Below are positions 1 to 5,077 of a stretch of DNA of 5,077 nucleotides, one piece after another. Numbering within the stretch: the stretch's first letter is position 1; every line of letters starts with the position of its first letter. The DNA is from an uncultured Porphyromonadaceae bacterium (GTDB lineage: Bacteria; Bacteroidota; Bacteroidia; Bacteroidales; Muribaculaceae), in assembly GCA_905193485.1 (NCBI GenBank), contig CAJJOX010000164.1, positions 1-5,077 of the forward strand. The letters run 5' to 3'. The notes under the pieces are model-generated. The model was not told where the DNA came from, did no database searches, and saw only the letters and a program-made list of their open reading frames with translations. The position numbers and the translations under genes are program-made.

Positions 1-1
1 C

Positions 2-2992
2 AAATGGGAAAACCGTGCAGAAAGCCCCGACAGCGACAAATACCTGATCCTGGTAGCCTACGTGATCGGCATTTCGATAGCGGTCCACCTGCTCAACCTG
101 CTCTGCATTCCCGCCATCGTACTTGTGATCCACTACAGGCGAAATCCCGGCAAAATCAGCTGTCGCAGCACGATTGCGGCGCTTTTGATGTCGTTTGTCA
201 TCGTCGGACTCGTGCTTTACGGACTCGTGCCCGGACTGGTGGAAGTTGCGCAATGGTTTGAAATGTTGTGTGTCAATCATCTCGGCATGCCGTTCAATGC
301 GGGTGCGCTAATCTATGCGACTGTGGCAATCGCCATTTTCGCGGCCACGGCAGCCGCTTTATGCCATTACCGCAATGTAAGCCCGATTGTGGTGAAAGTG
401 ATGTTTTTGCTCACAGTGCTCATCTCAGGAGTGCTGCTGCTGGGCAATTTCCTGATTGTCGGCGGTGTGCTTTTCGCCGCATTGTGTGCCGCACTGTTTG
501 TCCGTCCACGCCGGCTGCATGTCAGAGCCATGTCTCTTGCCGCCCTGTGCATCATGGTGATGTTTGCAGGTTATTCATCATATGCGCTGCTGCTTGTGCG
601 CTCCGCGGCCGGTGTGCCCATGAACGAGGGAGCACCCGACAATGTATTCACCCTCGCCTCATACCTCAACCGGGAACAATACGGCGACCGCCCGCTCATT
701 TATGGCCCCACCGTCAACTTCCACCTCGACGACAACGGCGATCTCGTGGGCGAAGACTCGTACGTTTTTGTCAAGACCCCTACGGGAAAGAAGATCGTCA
801 ACAATGAAGGACGCGCCATCTATCAGCCGTGTTTAAAAGATTCGGCGGCCGAACCCGACCGATACAGGTTTGTGGGACGGAAACCCGAATATAAGAATTC
901 GCCGGAGCTGAATATGCTGTTTCCCCGGATGTACGACAACGGACGTGTGGCGAGCTACAACACCTGGATCGGCAACACGAAAGCCAATCCGATGAAAGGC
1001 ACCCGCATAAACGCCACCGTGCTTGTGGATTCGGCCGGCAATGTACTGAAAAAAGAGCCGATGCAGAAAGCCACCGTAATCGACAATCTGAAATTCCTTC
1101 TTGGCTATCAGCTCAACCACATGTATTTCCGCTATTTCCTGTGGAACTTCGCCGGACGTCAGAACGACATACACGGACAGGGCGAACCGACTCACGGCAA
1201 CTGGCTGTCGGGCATTCCGCCGCTCGACAATGTGCGACTTGGCGACCAGTCGCTTCTGCCCGACGACCTCGGCAAAGGCAACGCAGGCCATAATGTCTAC
1301 TACATGATGCCGCTCATAATGGGACTGATCGGTTTATGGTGGCAGATCAGATCGGGACGTCAGGGCAAGCGACAGGGATTTGTGGTTTTCATGCTGTTTT
1401 TCATGACGGGACTTGCCATCGTGCTCTACCTCAACCAGACCCCTGACCAGCCTCGTGAAAGGGATTACTCGTTTGCAGGCTCTTTTTACGCTTTCGCCAT
1501 ATGGACGGGCATGGGTGTGGCCGGCATATGGCACATCGTCATGTCGATGCTCACGCGCCACTCGCGCAACGGCGCACGCTATGACGACACCCGCGACGAT
1601 GAGCCGGCAGGAAAACTCCGGAGCCGTGCGCTTGCCGCAGCCCTGACAGCGGCTGCCATAGGTATGACCGTACCGCTTCAGGTCGTGTCGCAGACATGGG
1701 ATGACCATGACCGCTCCGGACGGTATGCGGCACGCGACTTCGGCATGAATTATCTCAATTCGCTCGACCCCGACGCGATCATATTCACGTATGCCGACAA
1801 CGACACATATCCGCTATGGTATGCCCAGGAAGTGGAAGGCGTGCGCACCGATGTGAAAGTGATCAATATCTTTTATCTCGGCACCGAATGGTATATCGAA
1901 CAGTTGCGGCGCGATACCTACGACGCCCAAGGCCTCGACCTGCTTGCACCGGCCGACGCCTATGCTTACGGCTCTCACTTCTATTTCTTCCTGCCAAAAG
2001 ATTCCAGGGCGCCTATGGATGCACACGAAGCCCTACGGCGCCTTTATGCCCAAAGCGACCGGAAATCGATGTCTTTTCCCACTCGCGACCTTATCATTCC
2101 GGCCAACCGCGACGCGGCGTTGCAATCGGGAAGAGTCACCGAAGTCGACAGCGTCGCCGACATCCGGCTTACATTGTCGGGATCATCGATTTATCTCAAC
2201 AAACTCATCACGCTCGACATCATCGCGTCGACAGCCCGCAATGGATGGAAACGCCCGGTTTATTTCTCCACACAATTGCCGGCGATCTACTATCTCGCGC
2301 CGAAAACGCATCTTGCACAGACCGGCATGGCCTACGAGCTGACTCCCGCAGTGAGCGGCAGCGTTGTCGATTCCGTGCCGAAGACAGGCTTCAACACCGA
2401 CAAGATGTATCGCAACATCACACGATTGTGGCGCTGGGGAGGCCTCGACAAGGTGACCCGCCCCGGACAGGTGTATCTCGACGAAACGGTGCGTGGCGAA
2501 GTCGAGCGCAACCGTCTGGCCATTTTCAATCTTGCGATTGCCCTCGGGAATGAAGCCCTTGAGGCACAACACGCAGGCGACACCGCTTCGGCGAAACTCA
2601 AGGCCGGACGGATGCTCACATTGCTTCAATTGCAAAAAGACAGATTGCCGGAAGCCGCCATGACCTATACATTTGGCGAATACTACAAGATCGCAGAGAT
2701 TCACCGGCTGCTTTACAAGATAACCGACGACCGTAGAAATCTCGACAACAGCCTTGCCACGATGGAAACCGCTCTTAAGCATTACAGTCCTTACATACGC
2801 TATTATCAGAGCCTTCCCGCATATCTCGCAGGCACAATCTCGGGACGCGACAGACGCATTATCACCCTTTTTGTCCGCACCATCGACCGCTACCGCGACT
2901 ACAGTGGCGATGAAGAGGCCGCCCGGGCATTGCAACGACGGCTCGAAACCGAATTCGCAATCAATATCGACAAACTCAGGCTCAAGCATTAG
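2..2992 (+). CDS. DUF2723 / TMEM260-like multi-pass membrane glycosyltransferase-like protein, 5' partial (paralog A)
   Basis: The reading frame is open from the first bases to a TAG at 2990-2992, giving 996 residues without an N-terminus. A GTG at 62 is not the start: the codons before it (KWENRAE...) align with residues 165 onward of the downstream paralog (KWEEQAD...), so about 164 residues are missing and the full protein is near 1160 aa. Visible parts in order: about six hydrophobic segments (fragment residues about 14-200), a large soluble loop (about 205-420) ending in YQLNHMYFRYFLWNF and NWLSGI, a second membrane cluster (nt about 1300-1690) containing PRERDY, then a soluble C-terminal domain of about 430 residues. 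That domain opens with ADNDTYPLWYAQEVEGVRTD (nt about 1793-1852) and ends in amphipathic, TPR-like helices. Family membership (PF11028) rests on these motifs and on the paralog. TMEM260, the eukaryotic member, is reported to O-mannosylate proteins; donor and acceptor here are unknown. Its promoter lies outside the window. Confidence 0.93.
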   Translation, partial: KWENRAESPDSDKYLILVAYVIGISIAVHLLNLLCIPAIVLVIHYRRNPGKISCRSTIAALLMSFVIVGLVLYGLVPGLVEVAQWFEMLCVNHLGMPFNAGALIYATVAIAIFAATAAALCHYRNVSPIVVKVMFLLTVLISGVLLLGNFLIVGGVLFAALCAALFVRPRRLHVRAMSLAALCIMVMFAGYSSYALLLVRSAAGVPMNEGAPDNVFTLASYLNREQYGDRPLIYGPTVNFHLDDNGDLVGEDSYVFVKTPTGKKIVNNEGRAIYQPCLKDSAAEPDRYRFVGRKPEYKNSPELNMLFPRMYDNGRVASYNTWIGNTKANPMKGTRINATVLVDSAGNVLKKEPMQKATVIDNLKFLLGYQLNHMYFRYFLWNFAGRQNDIHGQGEPTHGNWLSGIPPLDNVRLGDQSLLPDDLGKGNAGHNVYYMMPLIMGLIGLWWQIRSGRQGKRQGFVVFMLFFMTGLAIVLYLNQTPDQPRERDYSFAGSFYAFAIWTGMGVAGIWHIVMSMLTRHSRNGARYDDTRDDEPAGKLRSRALAAALTAAAIGMTVPLQVVSQTWDDHDRSGRYAARDFGMNYLNSLDPDAIIFTYADNDTYPLWYAQEVEGVRTDVKVINIFYLGTEWYIEQLRRDTYDAQGLDLLAPADAYAYGSHFYFFLPKDSRAPMDAHEALRRLYAQSDRKSMSFPTRDLIIPANRDAALQSGRVTEVDSVADIRLTLSGSSIYLNKLITLDIIASTARNGWKRPVYFSTQLPAIYYLAPKTHLAQTGMAYELTPAVSGSVVDSVPKTGFNTDKMYRNITRLWRWGGLDKVTRPGQVYLDETVRGEVERNRLAIFNLAIALGNEALEAQHAGDTASAKLKAGRMLTLLQLQKDRLPEAAMTYTFGEYYKIAEIHRLLYKITDDRRNLDNSLATMETALKHYSPYIRYYQSLPAYLAGTISGRDRRIITLFVRTIDRYRDYSGDEEAARALQRRLETEFAINIDKLRLKH

Positions 2993-3011
2993 CTTCCGGC
3001 CGCTCACGATC

Positions 3012-3040
3012 ATCGGACGGCGACTCTTCCGATAACAATA
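3012..3040 (+). terminator. weak candidate stem-loop terminator after paralog A
   Basis: A perfect 6-bp inverted repeat, ATCGGA (3012-3017) and TCCGAT (3028-3033), encloses a 10-base loop about 20 bases after the stop codon of the first gene. It is followed by AACAATATTT, which is A/T-rich but is not a proper T-tract. The stem is short and only half G/C, so it may be chance. Its position between a stop codon and a new promoter is the main argument for it. If it does not work, the second gene would also receive read-through transcription from the first. Confidence 0.22.
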
Positions 3041-3057
3041 TTTAGGGCTGCGGATGC

Positions 3058-3086
3058 TTGTAAAACGGTGAAAACCGTTAACTTTG
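3058..3086 (+). promoter_or_regulatory. Bacteroidota-type sigma-ABfr promoter for paralog B
   Basis: The -7 element TAACTTTG (3079-3086) matches the Bacteroidota consensus TAnnTTTG exactly. A TTG at 3058-3060 (in context GCTTG) sits 18 bases upstream, close to the usual distance of the -33 element. Transcription would begin at about 3091-3094, leaving a 5' leader of about 82-85 bases before the ATG at 3175. This implies the second gene can be expressed independently of the first. The call rests on consensus matching only; the start site is inferred. Confidence 0.55.
3064..3079. repeat. short inverted repeat in the promoter spacer
   Basis: AACGGT (3064-3069) and ACCGTT (3074-3079) form a perfect 6-bp inverted repeat around GAAA. 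It lies between the -33 and -7 elements and shares its last base with the -7 box. Its position would suit an operator for a dimeric regulator, but a 6-bp arm is short enough to occur by chance. In RNA it would be a GAAA-loop hairpin, but it lies upstream of the inferred start site and so would not be in the main transcript. Confidence 0.22.
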
Positions 3087-3096
3087 CATCGAAAAA

Positions 3097-3153
3097 ATGG
3101 CTTCGGGTGTGCCGACCGACCGGCATTCCCGTTTGTCATATGCGTGTAACTAA
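3097..3153 (+). other. possible 18-codon leader ORF 1
   Basis: ATG at 3097, directly preceded by GAAAAA, opens an 18-residue frame (MASGVPTDRHSRLSYACN) that stops at TAA 3151-3153. It is in the same frame as paralog B, and its stop is the in-frame barrier that rules out a longer N-terminus for that gene. If transcription starts near 3091-3094 this ORF would be almost leaderless, and it reads through the hairpin at 3104-3131. An A-rich run before the ATG fits Bacteroidota initiation preferences. A frame this short can arise by chance, and no peptide function is suggested. Confidence 0.18.
3104..3131 (+). promoter_or_regulatory. strong hairpin in the 5' leader of paralog B
   Basis: CGGG (3104-3107) pairs with CCCG (3128-3131), and TGCCG (3110-3114) pairs with CGGCA (3121-3125). 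Between them are one T-T mismatch (3108/3127) and one G-T wobble (3109/3126), and the loop is the six bases ACCGAC. That makes nine Watson-Crick pairs and one wobble over eleven positions. It begins about 10-13 bases after the inferred transcription start. Only TTT follows it, so it is not a classic intrinsic terminator. It could be an mRNA-stabilising 5' structure, an attenuator or a protein-binding site. No known riboswitch class is recognised. Confidence 0.38.
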
Positions 3154-3178
3154 TTATTATCCAACGATAAGCACATGA
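3140..3178 (+). other. possible 12-codon leader ORF 2 overlapping the start of paralog B
   Basis: ATG at 3140 opens a 12-residue frame (MRVTNYYPTIST) whose TGA stop at 3176-3178 overlaps the ATG of the next gene in an ATGA arrangement. This is the geometry used for translational coupling. There is no Shine-Dalgarno sequence before it, and its start codon overlaps leader ORF 1 in another frame. Chance is a serious alternative for a frame this short. Confidence 0.15.
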
Positions 3179-5077
3179 AGAAATACAACATTCTCAACAA
3201 TTCTTTGGGATGGCTTTGCTTCGTGGTGGCGGCAGTCACATATCTGATGACTCTCGAGCCAACGGCAAGCTTCTGGGATTGTCCGGAATTTATCCTGCAA
3301 GGCTACAAACTTGAAGTCGGACACCCGCCGGGCAACCCGATATTCATGCTCACGGCCCGTTTCTTCGCCAACTTCGCCATGGGCGACGTGACAAAAGTGG
3401 CATTGATGATCAACGCCATGTCGGGACTCCTCTCGGCAGGCACGATATTGCTGCTATTCTGGACCATAACGCATCTGGTCAAAAAGCTTATCGTGGCCGA
3501 CGATGCCCTAACCGTTTCGCCGGTCAGAATGACCGTCATTTTCGGCTCGGGCATATGCGGCGCGCTCATGTATGCGTGGAGCGACACTTTCTGGTTCTCG
3601 GCCGTCGAAGGCGAAGTATATGCCCTCTCGTCGATGTTCACCGCTCTGGTGGTGTGGCTCATGCTCAAATGGGAGGAACAGGCCGACCAGCCCCACTCGA
3701 TGCGCTGGATCGTGCTGATCGCCTACCTGATGGGGCTTTCGATCGGCGTGCACATCCTCAACCTGCTGACCATTCCCGCGCTGGTATTCATCTACTATTT
3801 CCGCAAAACACAGCGCATCACCTTCAAGGGTATCGCGGTCAGCACCCTCATTTCGGGCGCGATTCTTATTTTCATCAACAGCATCATCATTCCCCATACG
3901 GTCTATATCGGCGCCCTGTTCGACCTCTTCTTCGTCAACTCGCTGGGGCTGCCCGTCAATTCGGGCCTCGTGTTCTTCGTAGTGGCCCTGTTGGGAGCGC
4001 TCGGCGTCGGCGTATATTTCACCCATAAAAAAGGGCGCACGGTGCTCAATCTCGTGCTGCTCTCGACGCTGATGATCCTCATCGGCTACTCGTCCTACGC
4101 ATCGGTTACGATCCGCGCGGCGGCCAATCCCCCGATGAACAGCAACAACCCAAGCAATCCGTTCGCCCTCTATTCGCTGCTCAACCGCGACCAGTACGGC
4201 GACAAACCGCTGCTCTACGGTCCCCAGTTCTCGGCCCCGACCTCCGGTTACAAATACAAGGATGTCCGCTACCTGGACGATGACGGCAAGTACAAAACGG
4301 TTTCGATCATCTCCGGGTACGAACACCCCGACGAGTTCATGCATCTGTTCCCCCGTATGTGGAACTACGCTGCCAGCAAGGAGAGTTACAAATCATGGAG
4401 CGCCTACCGCACCCGGACCGATTACGAACGGGATGAAAACGGCGAAATCGTCCGCGACGCGCAGGGACGCCCGAACAAGATCGAAGTGCTCGATTTCGGA
4501 CGCCGGACGCTTTGGGACGACGGTTCGGGCTACGAACCGCTGGTAATCGTGGAGCCGACGTTCCGCGAGAACCTCAACTATTTCTTCACCTACCAGCTCA
4601 ACCACATGTACTGGCGCTATTTCCTCTGGAATTTCGTGGGACGCCAGAGCGATATCCAGCCTACCGACGCGATCATCACCGATGGCAACTGGCTCTCGGG
4701 CATCAAGTGGATCGACGAGCTTTACCTCGGACCGCAGGACAACCTGCCGGACGAAATAGCGAATAACAAGGGGCGCAACACCTACTATTTCCTCCCCTTC
4801 ATCCTGGGACTTATCGGCCTGATCTATCAGCTCAACCGCGATCCGCGCAACTTCTCGATCGTCATGTGGCTCTTCGTGATGATGGGCATCGCGCTGGTGG
4901 TTTATTTCAACACCTCGCCCAACGAACCGCGCGAACGCGACTATGTTTATGCGGGTTCGTTCTACGCCTTCTGCATCTGGATCGGCCTGGGCGTACTCGC
5001 CGTGTGCGACCTGATCGTCTGGGCCACCCGACGCAAGGGCCTCATGGCTCCCATAGCCGCTACGGTCGGCTCCCTGG
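3175..5077 (+). CDS. DUF2723 / TMEM260-like multi-pass membrane glycosyltransferase-like protein, 3' partial (paralog B)
   Basis: The frame runs unbroken from ATG 3175 to the window edge, giving 634 residues with the C-terminus missing. The start is fixed by an in-frame TAA at 3151-3153 with no other in-frame ATG, GTG or TTG after it, and by a fitting first membrane helix (about residues 9-27). No Shine-Dalgarno is seen, as usual in Bacteroidota. After helix 1 comes a loop with TASFWDCPEF (D35, E38) and GHPPGNP (49-55), the kind of acidic first-loop motif expected to be catalytic in GT-C enzymes. Next come EGEVYALSS (E145, E147) and about seven further helices to residue 305. A large loop (306-535) carries YQLNHMYWRYFLWNF (about 473-487) and NWLSGI (505-510). 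A second membrane cluster (537-615) contains PRERDY (585-590). About 55% identity over 40 aligned residues links it to paralog A; the missing end should resemble A's soluble domain. The likely role is lipid-linked sugar transfer in the envelope, inferred from TMEM260; substrate unknown. Codon choice changes near residue 160. Confidence 0.95.
   Translation, partial: MKKYNILNNSLGWLCFVVAAVTYLMTLEPTASFWDCPEFILQGYKLEVGHPPGNPIFMLTARFFANFAMGDVTKVALMINAMSGLLSAGTILLLFWTITHLVKKLIVADDALTVSPVRMTVIFGSGICGALMYAWSDTFWFSAVEGEVYALSSMFTALVVWLMLKWEEQADQPHSMRWIVLIAYLMGLSIGVHILNLLTIPALVFIYYFRKTQRITFKGIAVSTLISGAILIFINSIIIPHTVYIGALFDLFFVNSLGLPVNSGLVFFVVALLGALGVGVYFTHKKGRTVLNLVLLSTLMILIGYSSYASVTIRAAANPPMNSNNPSNPFALYSLLNRDQYGDKPLLYGPQFSAPTSGYKYKDVRYLDDDGKYKTVSIISGYEHPDEFMHLFPRMWNYAASKESYKSWSAYRTRTDYERDENGEIVRDAQGRPNKIEVLDFGRRTLWDDGSGYEPLVIVEPTFRENLNYFFTYQLNHMYWRYFLWNFVGRQSDIQPTDAIITDGNWLSGIKWIDELYLGPQDNLPDEIANNKGRNTYYFLPFILGLIGLIYQLNRDPRNFSIVMWLFVMMGIALVVYFNTSPNEPRERDYVYAGSFYAFCIWIGLGVLAVCDLIVWATRRKGLMAPIAATVGSL

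Noticed and set aside
62..64. GTG at 62 as the start of the first gene
   Set aside because: The same frame is open to the window edge, and the upstream codons (KWENRAESPDSDKYLILVAY) align with the interior of paralog B, so the gene is cut by the window rather than starting here.
1816..2553. 245-codon forward frame inside paralog A
   Set aside because: It overlaps the DNDTYPLWY-containing domain in another frame, is Arg/Pro/His-rich, and has no promoter or conserved motif; it is an out-of-frame shadow.
2183..3139. 318-codon reverse-strand open frame
   Set aside because: It lies antisense to the conserved C-terminal domain of paralog A and across the promoter region. Its translation is Cys/Arg/His-rich without any domain I recognise, as expected for the shadow of a gene rich in C- and G-ending codons.
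2993..3174. tRNA, small RNA gene, attachment site or insertion-sequence end in the intergenic gap
   Set aside because: No cloverleaf, CCA end, direct-repeat pair or terminal inverted repeat was found; the gap is explained by a weak stem-loop, a promoter and a leader.
3555..4028. 157-codon forward frame inside paralog B
   Set aside because: It is an out-of-frame shadow of the transmembrane region, Arg/His-rich and without recognisable domains.
3508..4344. 278-codon reverse-strand open frame
   Set aside because: It is opposite the strongly conserved membrane half of paralog B. The product is an unnaturally Arg/Glu/His-rich mirror of hydrophobic codons, with no start signal or family similarity.

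Overview
The window is an ordinary-composition bacterial segment (hand counts give roughly 50-60% G+C) that almost certainly comes from the phylum Bacteroidota, most likely order Bacteroidales. Three things point there. Both large genes belong to the DUF2723 (PF11028) membrane-protein family, which is typical of that phylum. The only recognisable promoter has the Bacteroidota-type -7 box TAnnTTTG with an upstream TTG. The gene start inside the window has an A/T-rich leader with no Shine-Dalgarno sequence. Genus cannot be settled from sequence reading alone.

Layout: (1) positions 2-2992 hold the last 996 codons of a large multi-pass membrane protein whose N-terminus (about 164 residues, by alignment to its neighbour) lies before the window. 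(2) Positions 2993-3174 are a 182-base intergenic gap. It contains a weak stem-loop that might end the first transcript, a good promoter, a short palindrome in the promoter spacer, a strong leader hairpin and two tiny possible leader ORFs. (3) Positions 3175-5077 hold the first 634 codons of a second protein of the same family, which runs off the end of the window. No RNA gene, mobile element, CRISPR array or reverse-strand gene is supported.

The two proteins are tandem paralogs in the same orientation. They share a GT-C-like plan: a multi-helix N-terminal membrane half, a large loop, a second membrane cluster and, visible only in the first gene, a C-terminal soluble domain of about 430 residues. 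The eukaryotic family member TMEM260 has been reported as a protein O-mannosyltransferase, so a polyprenyl-phosphate-sugar-dependent glycosyltransferase role, perhaps in protein O-glycosylation in the envelope, is a reasonable inference. It is not shown here.

The points most worth a second look are: a marked change in codon choice inside the second gene near position 3600-3660, at the place paralogous to the first base of the window; the structured leader with nested mini-ORFs in front of the second gene; and divergence of the first paralog from the second at otherwise conserved motif positions. I do not see a clearly new multi-gene system here.
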